Below are positions 54,886 through 63,722 of a stretch of 64,000 bases of DNA, one piece after another. A model generated the notes under the pieces. That model had not been told where the DNA came from. It did not search any database and saw only the letters and a program-made list of their open reading frames with translations. This DNA is from Alphaproteobacteria bacterium. Lineage in GTDB: Bacteria > Pseudomonadota > Alphaproteobacteria > UBA9219. Numbering within the stretch: position 1 is the first letter of the stretch; each line of letters begins with the position of its first letter. Location of the stretch: positions 1 through 64,000 of the forward strand of contig JAQVBU010000001.1 in NCBI GenBank assembly GCA_028690155.1, given 5' to 3'. A program made the position numbers and the translations under genes.

Positions 54886-56686
54886 GATCTCCTTCCAGCG
54901 GCGCCGTCGCCTCCTCAAGCCATAAACGAACGCCGTCATCCACAACAAGGTCTTCAAGGCCTTTGCGCACCCGCTTATGATAAGCATTGATCCAGGCGAT
55001 CTCTTTATTCGAAAGAAGCGCGACCTCGATCAGTTTTCGATCAATAGGCACCAAGGTCAACATATCGAATCCCAGCATCCGGTTTTCCGAGCCTTCGGCG
55101 TTCACCCGCTCGACAACCGTCATAAGACTTTCGATCCGAATGCCGTAGGCGTCCTTTTTATAGTACCCGGGCTCGTTCGACAGGATCATGCCGGGCGCAA
55201 GCGGCGTCACGCTTCGCAACGAAACGCTGGGGGGCGACTCGTGCACGCCCAAATAACAGCCAACGCCATGCCCTGTTCCGTGGCCATAATCGCATCCGAT
55301 TTCCCACAAATATTGACGCGCCAACACGTCCAGATCCGCCCCTGTCGTACCGCGGGGGAACCGGACCGCCGCCAACGCAATATGGCCCTTAAGAACACGG
55401 GTAAAAAGCTCCTTCATCGCCGCGGTTGGCGCGCCGAGGACAACCGTGCGCGTCACATCCGTTGTGCCGTCAAGATATTGGCCGCCGCTGTCGAAAAGAT
55501 AAAGCTGGTCCTGTTGAAGCGGCGCATTGGTTTGCTCGGTTGGCGTATAGTGGACAAGCGCCCCATGCGCCCCCGTTGCCGAGATCGTGGCAAAGCTCGG
55601 CCCCCGGTAGCGAATGGCCCCCTCGCGAAACCGTTCGAGAGCCTGCGCCGCGCTGATTTCCGTTTCGGCCGACTGTGCCCCATGCGTATCCAGCCAGGCC
55701 AAAAAAGACGTGACGGCCGCTCCGTCGCGTCGATGCGCCGCGCGCATGCCCTCAAGTTCGGCCGCATTCTTGATTGCGCGCGACAAGGCACAAGGATCGG
55801 GGCCGCGTTCAACCCTTGCCTGCGCCGCCGTCAAGGCGTCGATCACCCAGCTTGGCGCCCCGGTGGGATCGACCAGAACGAGCCGTTGCGCTCGCGCCAA
55901 ACGATCCAAGGCAATCGGAAAGTTTTCCGGCGGCTCAATCGACACGTCTTTATCAAGATGCGCCTTGACAGCGTCCGTCACCTTGCACAAATCGACAAAC
56001 CACTGAACGCCGCCCGCGTCGTCAAGAATCGCTCGGCTCAACGGCAGGGGCGTATAGGGCACATCGCCGCCGCGCACATTAAGAAGCCATGCCACCGACG
56101 CCGCATCGGTTATCACGGCCGCCGCAAGACTCCGCCGACGCAGCGCCGCAGCAATGTCCCGCCTCTTTTCCGAAGACGGCTTGCCTGCATACTCTAAAGG
56201 ATGCGGAAAAGCCGGGGCCGCGGGAGGAGGGGGTTGTTCCTCCCAAACGATATCGACAAAATTCCGCGCGACGGACACAAGCGACGCGCCAAGGGGTTCT
56301 ACCGTCTTGGAGAGGCGTTCAATCCCGCTTGTGGTATGAAGCCATGGATCGTAAGCAAGACGCATACCGGGGTGCGCTTGCTCCGCCAGCCAAGCCTCGG
56401 GGCGTTTCGCCGCAATATCGAAAATCTCATAAAGATGCCGTGAAACCTGTTGCGCCGCCTGAAGCGTATAGCGGCTGTCCGTAAAAAACGCCGCCCGGTT
56501 TTTCAACACAAGAACCATTCCGGCCGATCCCGTGAAGCCGGTCAGAAACGCAACGCGTTCGGCACAGGCCGGAAGGGCTTCGTTTTGGTACAAATCGGTG
56601 TGCGGCACGATAAAGCCGTCAAACCCGGCACGCGTGATTTCGCGGCGCAGGGCGGAAAGTCTTTCGGAATAATCAGGATGCGTCAT
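54872..56686 (-). CDS. pepP: Xaa-Pro aminopeptidase (M24B)
   Basis: A 604-residue metal-dependent aminopeptidase that removes N-terminal residues before proline. It has the three-domain form of long aminopeptidases P: LYQNEALPACAERVAFLTGF and FFTDSRYTLQAA in the N-terminal domain, then a middle domain, and the pita-bread catalytic domain with LFDSGGQYLDGTTDVTRTV (two Asp), YGHGTGHGVGCYLGVHESP (His), LSNEPGYY (Glu) and the final GIRIESLMTV (Glu). ATG 56686 chosen over an in-frame TTG at 56722 in prmA. A typical long form, as in other alphaproteobacteria. Confidence 0.94.
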   Translation of the reverse strand: MTHPDYSERLSALRREITRAGFDGFIVPHTDLYQNEALPACAERVAFLTGFTGSAGMVLVLKNRAAFFTDSRYTLQAAQQVSRHLYEIFDIAAKRPEAWLAEQAHPGMRLAYDPWLHTTSGIERLSKTVEPLGASLVSVARNFVDIVWEEQPPPPAAPAFPHPLEYAGKPSSEKRRDIAAALRRRSLAAAVITDAASVAWLLNVRGGDVPYTPLPLSRAILDDAGGVQWFVDLCKVTDAVKAHLDKDVSIEPPENFPIALDRLARAQRLVLVDPTGAPSWVIDALTAAQARVERGPDPCALSRAIKNAAELEGMRAAHRRDGAAVTSFLAWLDTHGAQSAETEISAAQALERFREGAIRYRGPSFATISATGAHGALVHYTPTEQTNAPLQQDQLYLFDSGGQYLDGTTDVTRTVVLGAPTAAMKELFTRVLKGHIALAAVRFPRGTTGADLDVLARQYLWEIGCDYGHGTGHGVGCYLGVHESPPSVSLRSVTPLAPGMILSNEPGYYKKDAYGIRIESLMTVVERVNAEGSENRMLGFDMLTLVPIDRKLIEVALLSNKEIAWINAYHKRVRKGLEDLVVDDGVRLWLEEATAPLEGDHAVS

Positions 56687-56705
56687 GGCGTTATTTTGCC
56701 CCTTT

Positions 56706-57590
56706 TTACCGGATAAACGCAAGCGCCGCCCACCCGCCTTTTTCCCAGCGATCGAGAAGGGAAAAGCCTTGAAGGCGATGAGCCGCGATAACAGTCCGTG
56801 TCTGAGACGTCAACATCCCAGAAAGAAAGGCGAGGCCTCCGGGGCGAAGGTTTTGCGCCGTTTGAGCCGCCAACGCGCACAAAGGGGAAGAAAAAATATT
56901 GGCCATAATCGCATCATAAGGAGCCATGGCCCGAACAAGAGCCGGAGCATAGCCGCACCCGTGGCATACAAAAAGACGGCCGCCGAAGCCGCTCTGCCGC
57001 ACGTTCCGCCGCGCCGCCCGAACGGCAGCCCTGTCGTTATCCACACAAACCGCCGCCGCGCGCGTTGCGCGAACACAGGCCAAAGCCAGGATTCCGGATC
57101 CGCAGCCGATGTCGGCCACGCGTTCGGGGAGGAAACCACGCCGCAAGGCGCGATCCAAAAGCTCTAAGCATCCTGTCGTCGTTGGATGAGTCCCGGACCC
57201 AAAGGCTGTTGCGGCATCAAGCGCGACAGCGTATCGCCCCGCCGGCCGATTGGCCCGTGCTTCAATATCCCCGACCAGCCATCGGGCAATTTTTTGCTGA
57301 GGAACGCCTTGCGCCACAACGCGCAACCAATCTTTTTGCGGCGCCGGAGCGATCGTCACAACGGGCGGATCAATCCCCAACGCGGCCGCGAGAAGCGCCA
57401 TCCGAACTCTCAACGCGTTCCGATCCGGTTCGCTCCCATAAAGAACTTCTATTCTTTGTCCTGAGGAAGAATCCATAACCGTAAGGGCAGCGGCATCTTC
57501 TTCCAAAACACTCGAAAAGGCGGCGACCGCGCTTTCCGGCACAATGGTCATCAAAAGCCAAAGAGCTTCGGTTCGTCGGTCTTTCGTCAA
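56706..57590 (-). CDS. prmA: Ribosomal protein uL11 methyltransferase
   Basis: SAM-dependent enzyme that trimethylates uL11. The 294 residues have a short N-terminal substrate domain, AFGSGTHPTTTGCLELLDRA (AFGSGTHPTT at 129-138), the SAM loop DIGCGSG (160-166), VDNDRAAVRAARRN and ANIFSSPLCAL where family members read NIxAxPL. All point to PrmA. It lies 12 bp after der and 19 bp before the pepP start (different frame), in a tight run. Confidence 0.94.
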   Translation of the reverse strand: MTKDRRTEALWLLMTIVPESAVAAFSSVLEEDAAALTVMDSSSGQRIEVLYGSEPDRNALRVRMALLAAALGIDPPVVTIAPAPQKDWLRVVAQGVPQQKIARWLVGDIEARANRPAGRYAVALDAATAFGSGTHPTTTGCLELLDRALRRGFLPERVADIGCGSGILALACVRATRAAAVCVDNDRAAVRAARRNVRQSGFGGRLFVCHGCGYAPALVRAMAPYDAIMANIFSSPLCALAAQTAQNLRPGGLAFLSGMLTSQTRTVIAAHRLQGFSLLDRWEKGGWAALAFIR

Positions 57591-57602
57591 AAGCCTACCG
57601 CC

Positions 57603-58952
57603 CTACTTTTTCTTCGTCTTGTCGTCGTAAGGATTTTCGCCCCCTTTGACCTGCAAACGAAGAGGCACGCCCCCCAGCCCAAAGGTCTGACGAAGCCCCC
57701 GCGCCAGAAAACGCAAATAACTTTCGGGCATCGCGCTAGGCTTGTTGACCCATAAAGCAAACGTCGGCGGACGGCTTTTGATTTGTGTCATATAGCGTAT
57801 CTTAAGGCGACGGCCTGAAACGATCGGGAGCGGGTGGGCTTCCTGCATATCATGAAGCCATCGGTTTAAGGGCCCCGTCGAAAGACGTATGTTCCAAACA
57901 TCGTAAAGGCGCAACGCTTCATCCAGCAAGGCGTCAAGCCCCTCGCCGGTAAGCGCGCAAATCGGCATCAAAGGGAGGCCGTCGAGTTGAGCCAGGGACG
58001 CTTCCGCTTTTTCGCGAATTTGACGGGCCACGAGCTTTTTATCCGGAACAAGATCCCATTTATTCAAAGCGACAACCAAAGCCCGCCCTTCGTCGGCAAC
58101 ATGCCGCGCCAACACAAGATCCTGCTTGTCGAAAGGACTTGTCGCATCCAGAACCAAGACAACCACATGCGCCAAACGAACGGCGCGCAGCGATTCCTGA
58201 ACACTGAGCCGCTCCAAAGCTTCGGTCACCTTGGCTTTGCGCCGCATGCCGGCCGTATCCACAAGCCTTATCGGACGGCCTTTGTGTGACCAGGCAATGG
58301 GTATGGCGTCGCGCGTCAGGCCGGGTTCGGGTCCGGTCAGCATCCGTTCTTCGCCCAACAACTTGTTGACCAACGTGGATTTGCCGGCGTTCGGGCGCCC
58401 GACAACGGCCATGATAAGGCTTTTTTCTTCCGGCAACTCCTCGACCGTCTCGTCCTCCGGCTTGAAAGACAAAAGAGCCTCGTAAAGCTCCATCATGCCT
58501 TCGCCGTGCGCCGCTGAAATCGGCAACGGTTCCCCGAATCCCAACGCAACGCTGTCGTCGAGGGACGGGGGCAGAATGACCCCCTCGCATTTATTCGCCA
58601 CAAGAAGAATGGGGCGCCCCGTCTTACGCAAAATTTTTGCAATCGCATTTTCATCCGCCGTTACGCCTTCGCGCGCATCGACGACAAACACAATAACATC
58701 GGCGTAGTCCAAGGCTTTTCGCGTTTGCTGAGCGGCACGCGCCGACAGCGTTTTTCCTGACGACAACTCTTCAAGACCGGCCGTATCGATAACGCGGAAC
58801 GAAAGGTCGAACAAATGCCCCTCGCCCTCACGCCAGTCGCGCGTCACGCCCGGCACATCGTTGACCAAAGCCATAGACTTGCCGACAAGACGATTGAAAA
58901 GCGTGGACTTGCCGACATTCGGCCGCCCCGCAAGAACAACTGTGAAAGACAT
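57603..58952 (-). CDS. der: GTPase Der (EngA)
   Basis: A double-GTPase needed for 50S ribosome assembly. The 449 residues carry two G domains with P-loops GRPNVGKST (9-17) and GRPNAGKS (185-192), DTAGLEELSSG and DTAGMRRKAKVTEALE switch-II segments, NKCEG and NKWD base-recognition motifs, then a KH-like domain with RRLKIRYMTQ. It lies 5 bp after the bamB stop, the usual bamB-der order of proteobacteria. Confidence 0.97.
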   Translation of the reverse strand: MSFTVVLAGRPNVGKSTLFNRLVGKSMALVNDVPGVTRDWREGEGHLFDLSFRVIDTAGLEELSSGKTLSARAAQQTRKALDYADVIVFVVDAREGVTADENAIAKILRKTGRPILLVANKCEGVILPPSLDDSVALGFGEPLPISAAHGEGMMELYEALLSFKPEDETVEELPEEKSLIMAVVGRPNAGKSTLVNKLLGEERMLTGPEPGLTRDAIPIAWSHKGRPIRLVDTAGMRRKAKVTEALERLSVQESLRAVRLAHVVVLVLDATSPFDKQDLVLARHVADEGRALVVALNKWDLVPDKKLVARQIREKAEASLAQLDGLPLMPICALTGEGLDALLDEALRLYDVWNIRLSTGPLNRWLHDMQEAHPLPIVSGRRLKIRYMTQIKSRPPTFALWVNKPSAMPESYLRFLARGLRQTFGLGGVPLRLQVKGGENPYDDKTKKK

Positions 58953-58957
58953 AATTT

Positions 58958-60283
58958 CTACCGTAACGCTTTCAAATCTCCGTCGTCCGTTATCACATAA
59001 AGCGTGCGCGCGGCAACGACTGGAGAAATATAAAGGGGCGCATCCAAATCTTGGGTCCCCAAACGCGTGCCATCTGTCGCCGAAAACGGAACAAGTTCGC
59101 CCGCGGAATTAACCATCCACAACGTATTGGCAATTAAAACAGGGCCGGTCCAAACCAAAGGATCAGAATCCGGATCGTCCGGATCGCTTCTTTGGGGTAA
59201 GGAGACCTCCCACAAGGCCCGTCCGCTGTATCGGGATAGCGCGGCCAATTGACCGTTGCCGCCGTAAACGAAAACGCACGTTCCTGATACGATGGGCGTG
59301 TTAATGCCGCCAATATCCGCTTCCCAAACGCGCTCGCCCGTCGTCTGATCAATCGCCGCAAAACGACCGCCGTGGCTGATGGCATAAAGGTGGCCGCGGT
59401 CGCTGACCGGCTGGCCGCGAATGTCCGCCAAGGCAGGCAGCGCGCCAACCTGCGTCGGTAACGCGAGGGAATACGACCACAAAACCCGCCCGTTCTGGAC
59501 CCGAAGCGCAAAAATCTCGCCGGAATTATACGCCACCATAACCTGATCGCCGGAGACGGCGGGGCTTGACGCGCCCATAAGCGTGGCGCTTTCGGCAATG
59601 CCTGAGTGCGTCCACAGGACGTCGCCCGTTTTTGCGTTAAGGGCTGTCATCGTGTTGTCAATGCTCACGACAAAAACGCGCCGATCCGCAACGGCCGGCG
59701 CCGCCCGCAAGGGCTTAAGCAAGGCCCTATGCCATAAAACGCCTCCTGTCTTTGCGTCAAACGCCCAAACGTCGCCGAACCCGGTGGTGGCGTAAAGACT
59801 GTCGCCATCCAAGGCGAGGCCGCCCCCCATCGCTTCGTCGTCACGGCCGTCCGGCGTCGTGCTCCGGCTCCAAAGAGCCTCGCCGTCGTTAAGATTGCGA
59901 GCCGAGACGCGCCCCACAGCATCCATGACAAAAATGGCTTCGGGGCTTACAACCGGCGCGGCAAGAAGCCTGTGCGTCGCGTCGGACCCATCGCCGATCG
60001 ACGCCTCCCACACAACGCGGGGATTATCCGAAGCCTCGACATTGGGCATCGCATGCGAGACATCATAGCCAACCTGTGGCCAAGAAAGGTTGACGATACC
60101 GCGCCCGATGGCAAAGGGCACCTCGGCCTCGCTGCCGACCGCAATGCGACTTTGCGATGCGTCCATGACGGCGAGGCGATCGCCCTTAACGACCGATCCG
60201 ATCGGACGCTCTTTCGTTCCGCACGCCGCCATAAGCGCCAGAAGAGAAAAACAGCAAAAACGAAGGACGCGACGGCTTCTCAT
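58958..60283 (-). CDS. bamB: Outer membrane assembly lipoprotein BamB
   Basis: BamB is a beta-propeller lipoprotein of the BAM complex that inserts outer membrane proteins. The roughly 441 residues start with a signal and lipobox (LLALMAAC, Cys21) and continue with a PQQ-type propeller of repeats of about 40-60 residues ending in W or Y plus DxxTG(G)xxLW (e.g. AFDAKTGGVLWHRALLKPLR, ALNAKTGDVLWTHSGIAES). I start at ATG 60283, which directly follows the yfgM-like stop after GGGATTGAGC; an ATG at 60295 would overlap it. yfgM-bamB-der is a conserved order. Confidence 0.93.
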   Translation of the reverse strand: MRSRRVLRFCCFSLLALMAACGTKERPIGSVVKGDRLAVMDASQSRIAVGSEAEVPFAIGRGIVNLSWPQVGYDVSHAMPNVEASDNPRVVWEASIGDGSDATHRLLAAPVVSPEAIFVMDAVGRVSARNLNDGEALWSRSTTPDGRDDEAMGGGLALDGDSLYATTGFGDVWAFDAKTGGVLWHRALLKPLRAAPAVADRRVFVVSIDNTMTALNAKTGDVLWTHSGIAESATLMGASSPAVSGDQVMVAYNSGEIFALRVQNGRVLWSYSLALPTQVGALPALADIRGQPVSDRGHLYAISHGGRFAAIDQTTGERVWEADIGGINTPIVSGTCVFVYGGNGQLAALSRYSGRALWEVSLPQRSDPDDPDSDPLVWTGPVLIANTLWMVNSAGELVPFSATDGTRLGTQDLDAPLYISPVVAARTLYVITDDGDLKALR

Positions 60284-60285
60284 GC

Positions 60286-60930
60286 TCAATCCCATGCGTG
60301 AAGAATATCCGAAACGCGCGCGGCAAGGCTGGGAGGGGCCTCAGGATCTTGGACAATCTCTTGAAAGAAGGCCTTGGCTTTTTCTCTTTCACCGTTGCGC
60401 AACGCCACATAGGCGTATGTTTCCTTGGCCGTGAAGCGCCACGGCATGTTGGCTTCAATGAGCGGATCCAATCGCGAGGCTAAAAGAGCGGGGTCTTCCT
60501 GATCAAGCTGGGCTTGAACAGAAAAAAGCGCCCCTAACTGACGCAAGGCGCTATCGAAGCCAGCGTCCTTCTCAACGCGGTCGAAAAAACCCACGGCGGT
60601 CTGGACATCCCCTTGAGCCAACGCCACGCTTCCGGCGCGCAAAAGCGCCATCGCGGCCTGATCGGCCCCACGATGTTCATCGGCAAAAGTGTTCAGTGCC
60701 TTTAAGGTTTCGGCGGCCGTAGGCGATGCGCGCATCGTCGTCAGAAACGCGGCGGTCACCTTTTGATTATGCGAGGCCTTCCACGACCGAAACGTTGTCG
60801 CGCTGGCAGTCGCTATGACGAGGCCCAGCGCCAACACGATGATCCAAAAACCGTATTTTTTCCATAAGGCCTCAAGCTTCTGACGCTCAAGATCTTCTTG
60901 AATTTCTTGAAAGAAGCTAGGGTCCGACAT
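60286..60930 (-). CDS. YfgM-like TPR membrane protein
   Basis: A 214-residue single-pass inner-membrane protein. It has a short cytoplasmic N-terminus (SFFQEIQEDLERQKLEALWK), one membrane segment (about residues 27-46) and a periplasmic part with weak TPR-like helices (AMALLRAGSVALAQGDVQTA, ETYAYVALRNGEREKAKAF). This is the YfgM/UPF0070-type partner of SecYEG and PpiD in E. coli, and the order yfgM-bamB-der supports it. It is the first gene of the run. Confidence 0.82.
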   Translation of the reverse strand: MSDPSFFQEIQEDLERQKLEALWKKYGFWIIVLALGLVIATASATTFRSWKASHNQKVTAAFLTTMRASPTAAETLKALNTFADEHRGADQAAMALLRAGSVALAQGDVQTAVGFFDRVEKDAGFDSALRQLGALFSVQAQLDQEDPALLASRLDPLIEANMPWRFTAKETYAYVALRNGEREKAKAFFQEIVQDPEAPPSLAARVSDILHAWD

Positions 60931-61224
60931 ATCCGCACTCTTTAATATTGACGATTAACGTTAAGGGAAGCGAGGCAACCCTCCGGGCATGCCCGCACCC
61001 TACACGAAAGAACAAAAGCCCACGATGTCCAAACATAGGGGTTTTAGAGCACGAGCACAAGGGCGGTTCCGCGTTAATCTTCGTCTTTATGCTTGACCAT
61101 CGCGGGCGCGGCGCGTATGAGTCCCGCCGGTCCGATCCGGAATGGCGCACGGTTCGGCCTAAGCTGTTGAAAGACAGTTAATGCAACGAAAACGAAAGAA
61201 ATTAAGAACTCAGGAAAGACTGTT

Positions 61225-61494
61225 ATGGCCAATCATGAATCTGCAAAAAAGCGTGCCCGGCAAACCGTCAAGCGCAACGTCCTCAATCGCACACGCCGGT
61301 CGATCGTCCACACCCTGACGAAGGAAGCCGAGCATATCGCGGCATCAGGCGACGCCGAAAAGGCGACGGCCGCCGCTCGAAAAGTTGAAGCCGCCTTGGC
61401 CAAAAGCGCGGCGAAAGGAACCCTTCACAAGAAAGCGGCGGCAAGAAAAACGTCGCGTCTCGTTAAGCGCATTAAGAAAGCGGTTAAGGCTTAA
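61225..61494 (+). CDS. rpsT: 30S ribosomal protein bS20
   Basis: Small-subunit protein bS20, 89 residues and very basic (MANHESAKKRARQTVKRNVL, NRTRRSIVHT, KAAARKTSRLVKRIKKAVKA in two parts). The ATG follows AGGAAAGACTGTT. It precedes dnaA, the usual alphaproteobacterial order, and is followed by a terminator. Confidence 0.97.
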   Translation: MANHESAKKRARQTVKRNVLNRTRRSIVHTLTKEAEHIAASGDAEKATAAARKVEAALAKSAAKGTLHKKAAARKTSRLVKRIKKAVKA

Positions 61495-61544
61495 CGATTC
61501 CGCTCCGTTTTTGTGCGGCTTTGTTTTTCGTATGTTTTTATGTT

Positions 61545-61576
61545 AACGCGCCCTCTGTGGGCGCGTTTTCTTTTTT
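61545..61576 (+). terminator. Intrinsic terminator after rpsT
   Basis: AACGCGCCC, loop TCTGT and GGGCGCGTT form a 9-bp stem, with TTCTTTTTT after it. It lies 51 bp after the stop codon. Confidence 0.9.
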
Positions 61577-61987
61577 AATCCAACCTCTTTTCGTGGATAG
61601 ACTGAAAACGAGTGTGTGCGCAAAAAACTTTGCGGCGACGTCTTCACCATAATCAAGCAAAGCCCCTTTCCGCTTTCATTTGAAAAACGATATCACGACA
61701 CTCTCATCAAAAAAAATTTTCGTTCTCCCTTCGGTCTAGTGGACAAAGAACCCCTGTTTGATCTATGGTCGCCCTCGTCTTTGAATGATGCGCTCCGCAA
61801 GAGAAAGGTCTTGAACGCTATGATGCTCCCTCCCCCTTTTTCGCGTTCATCACAAAACTTCCGTCGCGCTTCATTTCTTTTGCTCCGTTACATGTCTTAG
61901 TCCTCGTCCCTTCGATTGGGTGGCGTCTTCTGTTCAATCGAATCCAATTTGTGTTTTTTAGGGCCAGGTTTGTTCAATGAGGATATA
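61577..61987. other. Intergenic region before dnaA
   Basis: No gene or known RNA is supported in these 411 bp. A frame at 61616-61900 (94 codons from GTG) has no ribosome-binding site and a sequence like no protein I know. I searched for DnaA boxes (TTATCCACA and close variants); only CGTGGATAG near 61594 matches 7 of 9 positions, so an origin is not supported here. It should hold the dnaA promoter. Confidence 0.5.
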
Positions 61988-63430
61988 ATGAAGGTTCAAG
62001 AAGCAAGCGCGGTATCGCAAGATCTGGAAAGTTTCTCGAAAAACTCTTTCGACGAAATTCAGATTCTTTTGCGCAAGCGTTTTGGCGAAACGGCTTTTCG
62101 GCGCTGGCTCGCGCCCATGGCCGGAACCTTCACACAAGATGAGAATAAAAGAAGCGCCATTACGCTTGTTCTTCCAACCCGTTTCATGCGCGATTGGGTC
62201 GAAGCGCATTACGGCGAAGTTATTCGGGCCATCGTTCTGGCGCGCCATCCCGATGCGTCCTTGACGTTTGCCGTCGCCTCGCCTTTGGCTAAAGCCGCGC
62301 AAACGAAAAACGCTATAGACGCGGCGGTCGTCACGCCGATTGCTCCGCTGAGCCCAATCACAACGCCGACAACGATGGCGTCGTCGGAAGCCTCGCCGCT
62401 TCACGATGTTTCGGCCGATCTTGATCCGCGTTTTACGTTTGATAATTTTGTCGTCGGAAAACCGAACGAGCTTGCCTATGCGGCGGCGCGGCGCGTGGCC
62501 GACACGGAAAACCCCGCCTTCAATCCGCTGTTCCTTTATGGTGGGGTTGGCTTGGGCAAAACGCATTTGATGCATGCGATCGCATGGCACATTCGCACGC
62601 ACTATCCGCACCGGCGTGTGATTTACATGTCGGCGGAAAAGTTCATGTATCAATTCGTACGCGCGCTTCGTTTTAAGGACACCGTGTCCTTCAAGGATCA
62701 GTTTCGCTCGGTCGACGTCCTGATGATCGATGACGTCCAGTTCATCGGCGGCAAAGACACGACACAAGAAGAGTTCTTTCACACATTCAACGCGCTGGTC
62801 GACCGCAACCGCCAAGTCATCATCTCGGCCGATAAGTCGCCGCAGGATCTTGACCGCATGGAAGAACGGCTTCGCTCGCGCTTGGGGTGGGGGCTTGTCG
62901 CCGATCTCCATCCCGTGACCTATGAACTTCGCTTGGGGATTCTCCACGCCAAGGCGGAAAAACTGGGGTGTCCGGTTCCGGACAAAGTGATGGAATTTTT
63001 GGCGCATAAAATCGCCTCGAACGTTCGCGAGCTTGAAGGCGCTTTGAACCGCATCGTCGCGCACGCGCAGCTTGTGGGCCGGACGATTTCCCTGGAAATG
63101 ACGCAGGATGTTTTATCCGATATGTTGCGCGCCTCGGAGCGCCGCATCACCATCGACGAAATTCAGAAAAAAGTTGCCGAACACTATAATGTCCGCGTGG
63201 CCGATATGCATTCGGCGCGCCGTTCGCGGGCCGTGGCGCGTCCGAGGCAAGTCGCGATGTATCTGGCCAAACAGCTGACGCCGCGCTCGTTGCCCGAAAT
63301 TGGGCGCAAATTCGGTGGACGCGATCACACGACCGTGATCCATGCCGTGCGTAAAATCGAGGAGCTTTCGGCCTATGACGCCGCGTTTCGCGAGGATGTC
63401 GAGCTTCTTCGCCGTCTTCTGCAAAGCTAA
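61988..63430 (+). CDS. dnaA: Chromosomal replication initiator protein DnaA
   Basis: DnaA binds and melts the replication origin. The 480 residues have an N-terminal helical domain I (DEIQILLRKRFGETAFRRWL), a variable domain II (Pro/Thr/Ala-rich, about 95-145), the AAA+ domain III (PLFLYGGVGLGKTHLMHAIA; DVLMIDDVQFIGGKD Walker B; SRLGWGLVADLHPVTYELRL) and the domain IV DNA-binding helix-turn-helix with SLPEIGRKFGGRDHTTVIHA. I start at ATG 61988, after GAGGATATA; the frame is open 72 bp upstream without a better start. It follows rpsT. Confidence 0.97.
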   Translation: MKVQEASAVSQDLESFSKNSFDEIQILLRKRFGETAFRRWLAPMAGTFTQDENKRSAITLVLPTRFMRDWVEAHYGEVIRAIVLARHPDASLTFAVASPLAKAAQTKNAIDAAVVTPIAPLSPITTPTTMASSEASPLHDVSADLDPRFTFDNFVVGKPNELAYAAARRVADTENPAFNPLFLYGGVGLGKTHLMHAIAWHIRTHYPHRRVIYMSAEKFMYQFVRALRFKDTVSFKDQFRSVDVLMIDDVQFIGGKDTTQEEFFHTFNALVDRNRQVIISADKSPQDLDRMEERLRSRLGWGLVADLHPVTYELRLGILHAKAEKLGCPVPDKVMEFLAHKIASNVRELEGALNRIVAHAQLVGRTISLEMTQDVLSDMLRASERRITIDEIQKKVAEHYNVRVADMHSARRSRAVARPRQVAMYLAKQLTPRSLPEIGRKFGGRDHTTVIHAVRKIEELSAYDAAFREDVELLRRLLQS

Positions 63431-63722
63431 TCGGCTCAGCGCCCGGCTCGCGGATTCCGAACATTCCTAAAAGAAGGTTAAAAAAAATCCTTTTTCCCGA
63501 CCGACGCGGGTCGTGTAAGGAGAAAAAGGGGCGCGTCTCTCCTCGTCGGCCACAAAAACCTTATGGTTAATGCGGTTACAGCCCCTCCAGATCAAAAATA
63601 GTGGATTCTTGTTGGGGATTCCTGCTAAAAGAACAGGCTCATAATGAAAAACATTCAGTACACTTATTTAAATATAAACCTACTTTTAACTTTCGTGTGG
63701 TCAAACAATAAAATTTGAAAAG
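63431..63722. other. Intergenic region after dnaA
   Basis: No gene is supported. At 63489-63529 a nested hairpin exists: CCTTTTTC with GAAAAAGG, and GACC with GGTC inside, without a T-tract. From 63640 to 63722 the composition becomes AT-rich (TATTTAAATATAAACC), suggesting a promoter of the downstream gene. Confidence 0.4.

Noticed and set aside
61616..61900. A 94-codon frame between rpsT and dnaA
   Set aside because: GTG start without ribosome-binding site, low-complexity basic and Phe-rich product, no family resemblance.
61577..61987. Possible replication origin before dnaA
   Set aside because: No cluster of DnaA boxes; only one 7-of-9 match. Alphaproteobacterial origins are often elsewhere.
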